Positions 31,686 through 42,293 of a DNA stretch of 64,000 bases are shown here, one piece after another. The notes below the pieces were generated by a model. It was not told the origin of the DNA. It searched no databases and was given only the letters and a program-made list of their open reading frames with translations. A program made the position numbers and the translations under genes. The stretch is taken from NCBI GenBank assembly GCA_029378245.1, contig JARKIF010000068.1, forward strand, positions 62,001 to 126,000. The letters run 5' to 3'. This DNA is from Roridomyces roridus. Its lineage: Eukaryota; Basidiomycota; Agaricomycetes; Agaricales; Mycenaceae. Numbering within the stretch: the first letter of the stretch is position 1; each line of letters begins with the position of its first letter.

Positions 31686-34600
31686 ACTGCTTCCGAAGGC
31701 CTTTCGCTCTCCTCCACCAACCTCTTGCAGCCTCTTGCCCAGCTTTCAGATGCCGCAAGTACACCATGTTCATGGAAGTCTAGCGAACTTGTGAGCTGGA
31801 CGCCATCTTGTGACGGAGGAGTGACAGGTGGCAGTGAGCCCCTCTTGATCTCTTACCACCACCACCTGCACGACGGCTACGATTCCCCGGCCGACTCGAC
31901 TCTCACACTACAGACTATCCACTCATTCTTTCTGTATCTCTATGCAACTTGCAAGAACCTACATTGCCAGCCTATCCCATTCGCACTAGCCACCTTTCCG
32001 GCACCCCTCAGTCGGCCTCGCCAATGCCCCTGCCAGCCTCCAGGAACCCTCTTCATTGTGGGCGCCGCATTTCCTCGTGCCATTTCCCCAACACCCACCG
32101 CTTTCACCTCGCAGGCGGACGCTAGTTGGATGCTAGACGGCTGGGCACCAGTAAGTCTCTAGCAAGGGCTGACCAGATAGGAGTCGTCTATTCGAGGCCA
32201 TTCTGCGTTCAGTGTATTCGAACTTCCGAGTATTCCAGGGCATTCATCATTCGGTGTATCTGAACCTCCGCAATCCAGTCCTTCATGATTCAGTTCATTT
32301 CGATTTGCTCAAACCCCTCTCCAATTTGGATGCTCAATGATCAATCCCTATTCACAATCCCTCTACACGAACCACTGCCTTTCGCTTTGTTTGCAATTTG
32401 GCCGGGCCATTCCTATTTTGCCACACCGGCTCCTCAGACCGTGTATCTTCTCGTCGTTGATTTCGGCCTCATCGTATGATGCGAACTGTGTTATTTCTAG
32501 CGCTTTCAGCAAACAACCAGCTCGATCCGAATGTTCGACCCTCGGTCGCGATTCGTTCCCCTCCACTGGACCAGTAAGGATTGGTACTCACAATCTCCCG
32601 AGCACATGTAACCCTCGACCTGTAACCCTCGACCTTTCCATTCCTAAATCGGTGTTTCCGGCCATGCATGCTTCCAGTGCGAACTTTGCCATCGCGGGCT
32701 TACATCGCCAACACAATGACCTACTTATATTTGAGCCTTGATTCACGTTCTCATGTCCGCCCTTGTGTGCTCATTGTATCTGGGATTTTTCCGTGCCCCG
32801 GGCATCTCGTACTACTCTGCCATCAAGTACACCATGTTCATTGTCCTGTAAGTATTTGTAACTTGTCCAGCGCAGCGGTCATCAAGAGCTCTCCCAACAA
32901 GTTTCAAAGTTATTGAGCAACAACTCTGACCAGAAAATATTGGCAAGACTCTGGCCGTCATTCAAGCACGACGCGGCCGACCCGCGTTGAAAGCTAAGGA
33001 AGGACGAGAGTACGGTTGACATTTCTCCGCATACAACATATTTCGGATCTGCTGGAGGTTGCGGAAGGATCAACACCACAGGCGGCCCATTATGATCAGA
33101 GGTGGAGATGATGCACGGATTAAGCCAGCAAGGGGCAGCGGAGCGAGGGAGTGTGGCGCGTAGCGGCACACGGACGAGCGACAACCTCCTACTCTGTATT
33201 GCTCTCCCAAATTTATTTTTGCTTTCAACCCACATTTTGTGATTTGATTGTTTCTGAGAAGAGAGGGAGGAGCGAGGGAGTGCGGCGCGCAGGGGCACAC
33301 GGACGACTGACGACTGCAAAACTGGGGATCCGGATGTTGCTGATTTGTAGTCAGTGGTGCTTTTATTTCGCAGCCTCGGATTTTAGGGTTCGATTTTATG
33401 CTGGTTTGCAGTTGCTGTAGGAATAGCTACATACTTGTACAGGCTGTTACTATGAATCCTATTATGTGCCCAGAATTGCAGTCTACTTAGACCAGAATTG
33501 GTCTGCCTGCAAAAATGTTGACTGGAGAGCCTAGTTGCAGTCGTGCTCGTAGAAAGAGGCTCGGTGGTAAGTGGTGTAGTGGCAAGCCGCAAATGGTATC
33601 AGGCCATGCCGCTTGCCGGCTCTACAGCTTTATTTGGCATCCCTCAAAGACAAAATTGCCAGTTTGCTCAGATTCCGGTAAGTCGGGGAGACTGGTTGAA
33701 TTTGACCCAACCTGGTACCAAGCTGGCCAAAGTGGGAATCCTGGTGAGCCTGAGAGCAGGAATGTTGAAATGGAGCAGTGGATTAAGTGTCTTGCATCAA
33801 TGAGTATGGACAACATTGGCCTTGGGTATCCCTGAGTTCAACTCTTAGTAGATGTAAATATTTTGTCCAGTCTCTTATTTTATGTTCATACGGAGAGCAT
33901 TACGAACTCCAAGATCTTGAAGTCAGAAGGAGAGGGAGGCACCGGTTGCGCACCGGAATTCTATTTTCCGGGATTGCATCCGACGGGTCTGGGCCTGATG
34001 GGCAGTTGATTGCGTGCTCATCCATCACCATGTGACATGAGCGGCCGCAAATCAACAGCCCTCTTCTCTTCCACCACCACAGTCCACCACAGTCCACCAC
34101 CCTCGCCCCGCATCACATCTCACAGTCCCTTCTCCCACATCCCGTTTATGCTTTGTTTCTCGATTCTTGATTCCCGTTTCAACTTTGTAGGCTTCCCAGA
34201 CGCCCGGAGGCTGAAGCGAAGGGTGGAGATGCAAAAGTTGGTCAGTCGAGGGATTCCAATTCCCATCTTGTTTTGGGCGGCTGACGCATGCATACGCAGC
34301 CGTCCACAGCACACACAGGGATGCTTGTTGGCGTCGTATGTACGTGTAGCGTTGCTTTCTCCATCTGGCCATTTTGCGCTAACTGCTTGGCTCCAGTGCA
34401 CAAATCATCCGCAGTGTCAAGAGTGTACGGGCTCATCGGCCTCACGCCCGTGGATCCGAAAGTGCAGCAAGGCTTTGAAGGCTTTCCATGCAAGGTGAGC
34501 AATACATCTCCTTCCTCACTTCCCACCTTGTAACTTGGAGGGCAGGTGTGCACATCGGATGCAAGTAGTACCCGTTATCGCTCTCGCTCACGCCGTATCG

Positions 34601-34708
34601 CACCAGCACTTGATCCTTGCTGCCCATGTGGACTGCCCTGCTGCTGACTGCCCCACTGCCAAGTACACTTTGTACGTCTTCTCCAGTCTTCATTCCCACT
34701 GTTCATCC
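31686..34708. other. Three kilobases without a supported gene
   Basis: Only short frames without domains are present. Small direct repeats occur: GTAACCCTCGACCT is doubled near 32,610-32,640. A ~40-base block (GGAGCGAGGGAGTG, then GGCACACGGACGA) appears at about 33,139-33,180 and 33,269-33,309. Confidence 0.5.
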
Positions 34709-35255
34709 TGTTAAGATCCGATTCCAAAGGCAAGGTCCGGAGTTGGTACCGGAACTCCGGTAGTAACAGTAACTGGAGTTGCGGAAAGATGACCGGAGGA
34801 ACGATCTAAGAGCACCACAGAGGATTAGGGTGTCAAAGTCGTCTTGCTATGTTGAATGGAAGGGAAGGACAAGGAACCAGCCAAGACGAGTAGTCAAGAA
34901 CGTCAATTATCAACTAAGGTTGCATACAGAATAGGAAAGTCTTATATACGGAGTAGGTAGAGATGTATGTCATTACCACAGATCAGGAATGGAGACGGAC
35001 TTGTACGGCTAAGTGGATATAAGCTGATTAAGTCCACACAGAGTGATCAAGTGGATATCCAGGATGAATACCATGTCCAGAAGGGAAACACTCAGATACC
35101 TTCATAGCGTAAAAACCCGATTACCCGGAGTGATCCGGGGAGCACGTGATGCGCTACAACTTCGGGGAGAAATCCCGACATTTGAACCGGAGCTCGGAGT
35201 ACCGGAGATCCGGTAATGGACCGGAGTCCGGTTGGTGTTGGAACGGGACATAACA
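34709..35255 (-). mobile_element. Solo LTR (family 1, copy B), diverged
   Basis: It runs from TGTTAAGATCCG to GGAACGGGACATAACA and is in the same orientation as copy C. Shared landmarks are AAGTGGATATAAG, TTAAGTCCACAC and GTGATCAAGTGGAT. The flanks (CATCC and CAGTG) do not match, so the target duplication is lost or one end was replaced. It is shorter and more diverged than the other two copies and therefore probably older. Confidence 0.75.
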
Positions 35256-35425
35256 CAGTGCTGGGAGGAGGTGTCACAGTTACCATTTTGCGAGCCATTT
35301 TCATGTGCTGAGACCAGTTCTATTGTGTTCCCAGACCAAAGAAATGGGGGGTAAGGACTCTTTCTGATGCCATCACACATCAGATTCCACGCTGTTTCGC
35401 CACGTGGTTTGTTTCGCTCAGCCGC

Positions 35426-35682
35426 TTAGGTACAGGTTTTTATAGGGCGCCCTAATTTTTGTTTTTTTGCGGGCCATCACGTTTTTGTTGTTGGGTTTTG
35501 CGTCAGCACTGATGGGTCCAGCCAAATTCTCGTTGAAGCCAATGATTGCCGCACCTTCAACGCAATATGGATGACATCAACTCCCGGGAGCAGTCATATC
35601 CGGTTGATTTTTCAACACCTGTGCGAATATCATGCACAGATGTTGGGTTCTTGGCCGAAGGAAATCCCAGGACTGTCACAAG
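35426..35682 (+). repeat. Dispersed repeat R, copy 2
   Basis: Second copy of the ~255-base unit at 31431-31685, 3,995 bases further on, with scattered substitutions and a longer T-run. The sequences that follow differ between copies. Confidence 0.75.
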
Positions 35683-36540
35683 CCTCAAGGAACCCCTTCC
35701 GTTTTGCATCCTGCCGCCTCCCGCTGCCTCCCGATCGCGATTTCTTGCCAAGCAGAAGGTTGCCATGTCTCTCCTGCTTCCGGAAGCCGCCACAAAGTTG
35801 CGTGGTTCAAGCTCAATTCAAGTTCTCGCCTGCCAGTCCAACTTCAAACTTGAAAATGCCTGGACCCATGCTCGCAACATGTCCTGTACTCAACCACATA
35901 CTTATTATCATCAAGAGAGGTGACTGCCCAACAAAGCCTGGTCATCACTCAAACTCACTGAGCCTCACACCGCTTGTGGCACAATCATTGAACTTGGGGG
36001 GGCGGGGCCGTTGCAAGCTTGCAAGCACGGCATAAACAAGAACTTCAGGGGGTTGAATGGAAGTACATTGTGAATTCTGAACTCAATGATCATGGGTAGA
36101 GTGAAGAGAAGGGTGTTGTCACAGTGTGACACTTTTCAGTTCTTGTGGATTCCTGAGTTGTGACAGACTGTTTTCTTTCGAAGTTGGACATTCAATGTGT
36201 AGATCTCTGACACCAAACTTCACAGGAGGCTTCTGAAATTGGGCTTTGAAGTGTATTACTGATTGAATCAAATTTGAAGCAAATCACGGAACACTCAATG
36301 ATCAAACTTTCTGCCACCAGTGGGTTTGCAGCCATGAGACTGGTGCCTAGAGCCCATGAATTCAGATTCTTCTCAGTAAAATAGCCTGGCAAGGAGTACA
36401 TGCTCCAGGAAGTCTGGGCAAATACAATTGATTACCTAGATTCAGATCCAAGTTGATGCCATTCCTAGTGCAGATGATTTTTGTAATTTTTCTGAGAGTT
36501 GTGTGAGGTGAAAAAACACTGTCCCCTTCCTTACTACCTA
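35683..36540. other. Non-coding AT-rich stretch
   Basis: No domain-bearing frame, RNA gene or clear repeat is visible between the dispersed repeat and the hAT MITE. Confidence 0.5.
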
Positions 36541-36548
36541 CACAACAC

Positions 36549-37385
36549 TAGGGCTGGGCACCGTACCGTAACGGACACGGCCGTAATTGATACGGCCGTA
36601 TTGAGACACGGCCGTGACATTACGGCCCGTAGAATGGTAGCATCTGAAGAAGGATGAAAATGTGGGGAGAAGGACTTAGTTGAGATTCGTCGTAGCTAGC
36701 TACTTAAATACAAAAACAAGGTACAGCCATACATAAGTAAGAATTAGGGAACATGCACTGAATAACACTGATACAAGTACATGCAAGTCAGTATGGGTAA
36801 ATGTGAGTATGTACAGCGAGTGTTTAAACCATACTCTACGTGTCAGTACTTCCACGCTACGGTGCCGTATACGGCCGTTTTTCCGTAACACGGCCGTAAA
36901 TTGATGGTCAATCATTTCTCATGGGAGTCAGAAGTCTTGGATGATTGTGAGCATCGGCATTGAATCTTATGATATGAAACACCTCTCCCATGCATAGCCA
37001 TCCTTCTTCGGGCAAAATATGGGCGGGGAACATGCGCCACCGTCGGCTTTGAAGGTTGATGGCGCGTTGATGCATTGATGCGGCTACCGTAAACATCGAC
37101 ACCCGCGGCAGCCCCCGCCTGCCCGCTCATCCAAAGGGGATGTTGTTTCCGCAGTTGTACAAGTTCCCACATCGCTTGGTGAGACAATTCTGACACAAAT
37201 CACCCGTGATAACACTGTGTAGAGGAGATTGCCGCCCATTGCCGTATTACGGCCGTAACGGCCGTGTTTCCACGGGAAATACGGCAAACGGCCGTGTTAA
37301 GAGCACTACCAGGGGCCACGGCACAGCACCGTGTCCGTATTAGGGAGCCGTATTCCGTATGATACGGTTACGGTGCCCAGCCCTA
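36549..37385. mobile_element. hAT-type MITE packed with ACGGCCGT palindromes
   Basis: The terminal inverted repeats are TAGGGCTGGGCACCGTA and TACGGTGCCCAGCCCTA (left end has one small difference further in). The 8-bp target duplication CACAACAC is perfect (36541-36548 and 37386-37393). TAGGG-type ends with 8-bp duplications are diagnostic of the hAT superfamily. Both subterminal zones (36570-36640 and 37240-37345, plus 36860-36905) are crowded with ACGGCCGT and TACGGCCGTA, probably transposase-binding sites. There is no coding capacity. Confidence 0.92.
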
Positions 37386-38017
37386 CACAACACAGTCTCA
37401 GAACCCTTGGTGAGCACAGTGGAAGATGATCACAAAAGCTGGGTAAATCCCTAATATCACCATCAATATTGAGAATGGCACTGGCATCCTGGGGACCCAA
37501 ATCTAAGTTAATTTACCGGGAGTCTACCCACAAAATCTCAGGTCAATGGAGTTAAAAGTGGGAGCTCTAGAGTGAAAAGAAAAATGAGCTGATGGGAGCT
37601 GTCAATATGAGTGATTGTGGCCGCAAAAAGGAAACTGCACAGCTGCCATAATCAAAAGTCCCCATTTACTGAAACCTCACCCAGATTTTGGCCCACTGAA
37701 ATTCTAAAAGAACAAGAACTTAACAAGTGAAGTTCTTGTAATCAAATTTAGTGTACCTTACTACGGAGCGTCGAAACAATAATCTTCCCATATCATGGAC
37801 GTTGCACAATGTGTTGAATCAAGTGCCATTGTTCTCCTTGATCAATAATCAATTGAAGTTCAACCCGGACAATGAACGCGGCGTGGACCAAAGCAATCAA
37901 AACAATGAACAATGGTGCACCTGAGCAGCTGTGCTCTGGGGAGTATATAAAGGCCTCCCCATCCACAGTCTTTCTCTCATCCCAGTTGCACTGAACTGGG
38001 AACAGGTTGAAATAAGT
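37386..38017. other. Spacer between two hAT elements
   Basis: No gene is supported. A TATATAAAGG box occurs near 37,943-37,952 followed by ordinary sequence, but no reading frame begins downstream of it before the next transposon. Confidence 0.45.
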
Positions 38018-40394
38018 TACATAATGCTGCTGGCGATGGCGAAATGAATCGCCAAGCCATCAATCGCCAGGGTGGCGCTACCTGGCGATTCAGCCAGGGG
38101 TGATTTTCGAGGGTGGTGATTGGTGGCAAAACAAAATTTGCACTTTGTATTTTCTTAGGCATCCAGACACAATTTTATCTCATTTTTTGGCCGATTCCAG
38201 TTCACATCTGCGGTTTCTGCCATATATGGGTGATGCGCCTCGAGGCACGACGGATCAGCACAGCACACGAAATTTTCATTGGACGCCATGGCTGGTGGGC
38301 GCTTGCTTGACCCCTTCTACACAAACAACTTCACCTATCATTATGTACGGGACAAGGACAACGACAGTGGGTCAACTAAGTGCAAGATCTACGCCTGCAA
38401 CCACTGCCAAGAAGAACTGGAGCACCGGGACCATCGTCTCGCCAATCACATCGCGTCTGTAGCCAAGTGCCAACCCGCACCCGCGGTCGCGCGTACAGCT
38501 GCCCATGTCTTGATGACATCGAAGAAGCGCGGCGCCGAGGACGCGTCCGAGGAAGGCTCATCCACGGCCCCACCAAGGAAGAAGGCCAAGCTCGGGAAGC
38601 AGAAGGATCTTGATGGCTTCGTCGATCGACCCATGACACGGATGCAGGAGAATACAGCAAACCGCAAGCTGCTGCGGTACTTCATTCACTCCAATACCCC
38701 ATTTGTTCAAGCCAACAGCGTGTTCCTCGAGGACTTCACTCAAGAGATTCGTCCGTCCTTCAAGATCGCGTCTCGCAATGTCATGTCGACAACACTGCTA
38801 GACTCGGAGCACAGTCGTATCCATTTGGACATGGTTGACGTACTGCAGAGGATGGAATGTAGTGGAACTCTCATCATCGATGGCTGGGAGGACGAGCTGC
38901 GCCGTTCACTGTATAGCACGGCGGCGGGTCGAGTTGGGGAGCCGACGATTGTGATGGGACTGCAGGACGTGACGGGGAAACGTGGGAGCGCGGACAAGCT
39001 GCTTGAAGCGGCTGAGACGGCCATGATGGAGATGGGCATTACAGATGCGGCCAGTTTCCTCGCACTGGTTACTGATAACCCAAATGTGATGAAGTCGTTC
39101 CAAAGGGACTTTGTTAAGAAGTATCCTTGAATTATTGTGAGACAACTTTGCAAGCCATCGAAAGCAATACTCACTAATTCTAGGCTCTTGCGTGCTGGGC
39201 TCACCAGCTGAATACACTTGCCGGAGAGATCTGTCACTATCCCGAGGCGAAGGCAGCACTCACAAAAGGAAATCGCATCGTGACATTTTTTAATAGCTCG
39301 CACTACTGGGGCGGTCAGCTGAAAGCGGCTGCGCTCGCAGAGAAAATCACGCGTGGCTTGAAGAAAAACTGCGAGTCACGTTGGTATGCCATCATCCTCC
39401 TCTCCCTCAGCGTCGAGGCACATCAAACTCCGCTCAACCTCACCGCAAACTGGTGATTGTCGATGCTGCGGGCTTCACGCTATGTGATATCAAGCGCACA
39501 GCACTTCAGACGGCGGAGAAGTGGGGCTGGTCGCAAGCGGAGGGTGTGCTATTAGCGGGGAATATCGGGGAATACGCAGCTTGCTGCACACCCTTTGACG
39601 GCGGTCAGAAAGATGTGCTCACGGGGTGGAAGGCGCTCACCGTGAAAGCCAAGTTGTATCCCCTCAAGTTGTTTGCCGTTGCTATCCTCGGCATAGTCCC
39701 CCATTCTGCCGAGATCGAGCGGCTCTTCACCTCCTGCAACGGAATCCAATCGCCAAAGCGCAATAGTTTGGCCGTGGAGACCTTCTCCAAGCTGGCCAAA
39801 GTGCGCAGTAACCTCGTTGAGGAAGTGAAGCGCCGCACACCACCCAAGGTGCAGACGGCTTCCTTAACACCTGCGCCGGTCGAGATGAGGGCCGGTCCAT
39901 CGACACGTACCACATCAGAGAATTCCCCGCCTCTGGAACGCTCGGAGTTGTTGGAGCAGTGGCAGGCACCGATGGACGGGGCATGTTTCAGGTGTGATGG
40001 CCGTCTTTGACGAGCTAGACAAGCAGCTTGAGGAGGTAGAAGACGAGGAGAGTGCAGGCGATGACTCGGACTCGGAAGAGCCGCAGCGAGCCTCCAATTG
40101 GCGTAAGAAACCATCGGAGCTATCTCTGATGGGTGGCGATGTCTATGATTTTGCGCTCGTGAAGAAGGCGTTCGACAATGTGGTACCACAGGAGGAAGCT
40201 CAGGGTGTCAATGTGGTGCGTAGTAGGGCTCATGGAGGTTGAAATATAGATGCTCTACTGTAAAATGTACAAGAAATCTAATCTAAGATTATCGTATCAC
40301 GTGTCATTTGCCGTTTCGCCGGATCAACCTGGCAAAACTGGCAAAACCTGGCGATATGGCGAAGCTCACCGAAAACAGTTTCGCCATGGGCATT
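38018..40394 (+). mobile_element. hAT DNA transposon, decayed
   Basis: The 8-bp duplication AAATAAGT flanks the element (38010-38017 and 40395-40402). Both ends are rich in CTGGCGAT / ATGGCGAAA motifs in inverted relation (left 38,020-38,100, right 40,305-40,395). The interior is a BED-finger hAT transposase with a nonsense codon and a large central deletion. Confidence 0.8.
38279..40010 (+). pseudogene. BED-finger hAT transposase relic
   Basis: The first exon (38279-39127) encodes a BED-type zinc finger (CKIYACNHCQEEL, then HRDHRLANHI), then the hAT RNase-H-fold start (GTLIIDGWED) and LVTDNPNVMKSF. At 39128-39130 a TGA stands where the family has Trp (KKYPWIIV). An intron follows, then ACWAHQLNTLAGEIC, then NSSHYWGGQLK and NCESRWYA. 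The middle, several hundred residues long in intact relatives, is missing. The C-terminal dimerisation block (VPHSAEIERLFTSCNGIQSPKRNS written as two parts in the frame at 39381-40010) is present. Non-functional. Confidence 0.85.
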
Positions 40395-40441
40395 AAATAA
40401 GTAGCAAGTAGTAGTAACTTGAGTTGCTGTTGAACATCTTA

Positions 40442-40589
40442 GGCTCTATTCGGATAATATTACTTTCTGACACTTTGGAGCATTTCACCGCCAAACAGAA
40501 AATGACAGTGACTTTGCATCACCGAAAATGGCAGCGGAAGTAATGAAAGTCACTGAAGTAACCGAAAGTAACGTGATCCAAATGGAGCC
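40442..40589. mobile_element. PIF/Harbinger-type MITE, 148 bp
   Basis: Inverted ends GGCTCTATTCGGATAATATT and its counterpart (GGCTCCATTTGGATCACGTT on the other strand) run on into TACTTTC on both sides. The flanks are TTA on both sides (40439-40441 and 40590-40592), the TWA target duplication of PIF/Harbinger elements. It inserted 45 bases from the end of the hAT element. Confidence 0.82.
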
Positions 40590-40592
40590 TTA

Positions 40593-41123
40593 AGCTCTGT
40601 GGTTTAGCCAGTATGCATACCAGTACACTAGCGAACTTAAATTTCAACTATGACTGAACTTGAAATACCACTCCAAGGACTTAAGTCCCAACCATTCTAT
40701 ACAGTATATAGCAATTTTGCAGCCCATAAGTACACAGTGTTACCAGAACTTGAGTTCTGCACCTGACCTCTGGATGTCATGAAACCAGTGCTGCTGCTGA
40801 TCCGGTGATCTACCATCACCGCTATCAGTTCTCGATCACGACAAAGATCAAGGCATCACACCACGATATGTTCGGTCTACGCAAGGTATTTGCCTACCTA
40901 CGGATGGTAGGATACCGCCCGCCCGGGCAAGGAGGGGATTACCCCACAGGGAACTCCCAGTCAGGAAGCGAAGGGTCAGAAGTACATGCCCGGCGTAGCA
41001 TGGGTTCTTGGTATAGAACCCGTCGCGCAGTGTTAGAACCCGACGAGAGGGGAAACACATGTCAACCAGTGATCCCTCAGCAAGGGATCATGATGCATAT
41101 TATGTCGTGGTTACACACAGGGC
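40593..41123. other. Non-coding spacer
   Basis: A 135-residue plus frame begins at 40805, but it has no domain and runs into a neighbouring transposon end, so I do not call it a gene. Confidence 0.45.
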
Positions 41124-42152
41124 TAGTGATCCGCACGGGGGCGGGGACCCGCCACGGGTCGCGGGTCGCGGGGACAGGTCACGGCGGGGACGGGGACGGG
41201 TCGACGAAGTGAATATGCCACGACCCGCGGGTCCCCGTCAGCCATGGTAGGGAGGGTGTCAGCTGCAAGTTTGTGCACTGATGGTGTGTGTTTCGGACAC
41301 TGAGGTGAGTGGAGTGCATTGAAAAGGATGGAATTCATCTGTTCGAGTCAATAGACCTCAATAGACCCTCTGCACCTGCTGAATACAGCGAAGGGACATG
41401 GGTATCCCACCTCCCCGTGGCTAGCCGACAGGTTTTCCACACACCCGTCTCCGCCGCCACAGGGACGGGTCAACCACGGCGATGGGGGAGGGTGGCTCTC
41501 GCGACCCGCATGGGTACCCCGTTGTTAGGTGTCGGATCCGAGGGAAGAATGTAGCAGGGATAAAATCGCCCGGAGGAGATTTGGACCGAGTTCTGGTTCG
41601 ATGTCGAAAGAACCGGAGGAAAGGAAAGTTGGACCGGAGTTCCGGGGCGATTGTCGGAGGAACGGTGACACCACTAAGGTCGAGGGTGACGGTCTGCCCA
41701 GCAATGCGAGACAAGGACCGAACGGGAGTTCCGGGGTGAGGAATCCGATCGGAGAGAGGAGAGAGGAGGGACTCAGAAAGACCAAGGTGGAATGCACCAA
41801 GAACGTCGATAATCAAACTGAAGTACCGAGTACAAAAGGAAAGTCTTATATACTAAGTGTGAGAGATATTTGTCAAGACACTAAAATAGACTTGAGAACG
41901 GACATAACCGGCCAAGTGGATATAAGGTGATTAAGTCCACACGGAGTGATCAAGTGGATGTGGATCCAGAACATGTCGGATGAATATCCTGTCAAAGTTC
42001 CCTTTTTCATGTGAAAAACCAAAATACCCAGTGTAGTCCGAGAAGCAGGACTCGGCCTGACAGATGGGATGGATCCGGAATCCGGTCAAAGGAACCGGAG
42101 TCCGGAGTTTGGATGAAGTTGGAACGGGACGTAACACCCGTGCGGATCACTA
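41124..42152. mobile_element. GC-rich hAT-type MITE, split by a solo LTR
   Basis: The ends TAGTGATCCGCACGGGG and CCCCGTGCGGATCACTA (the latter read across the LTR insertion) are perfect inverted repeats. The 8-bp flanks CACAGGGC (41116-41123) and CAAAGGGC (42153-42160) differ by one base. Subterminal GGGACGGG / CGACCCGC motifs are repeated. Without the inserted LTR and its duplication the element is about 410 bp. No coding frame. Confidence 0.82.
41523..42136 (-). mobile_element. Solo LTR (family 1, copy C) with 5-bp target duplication CCCGT
   Basis: It runs from TGTTAGGTGTCGG to GGACGTAACA, the reverse complement of the copy at 22452-23098 with modest divergence. CCCGT flanks both sides (41518-41522 and 42137-42141). 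It sits 16 bases inside the right end of a hAT-type MITE and so is younger than that MITE. Confidence 0.9.
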
Positions 42153-42293
42153 CAAAGGGCCACAGGGGTGGCTCCACCGGGACTCTATTGATTCAGGAGG
42201 ATATTATGTAAGGAACAGGGTCCGATCACACAGGAGCAGACTCCTGACAAGGTTACTATATATTGTTGGCTAGAATCTTCTGTACAGTAGATT

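Noticed and set aside
34709..35255. Perfect target duplication for the third solo LTR
   Set aside because: The five bases on each side (CATCC and CAGTG) differ, so none is claimed.
40805..41212. 135-residue plus-strand frame
   Set aside because: It runs into the TIR of a hAT-type MITE and has no recognisable domain.
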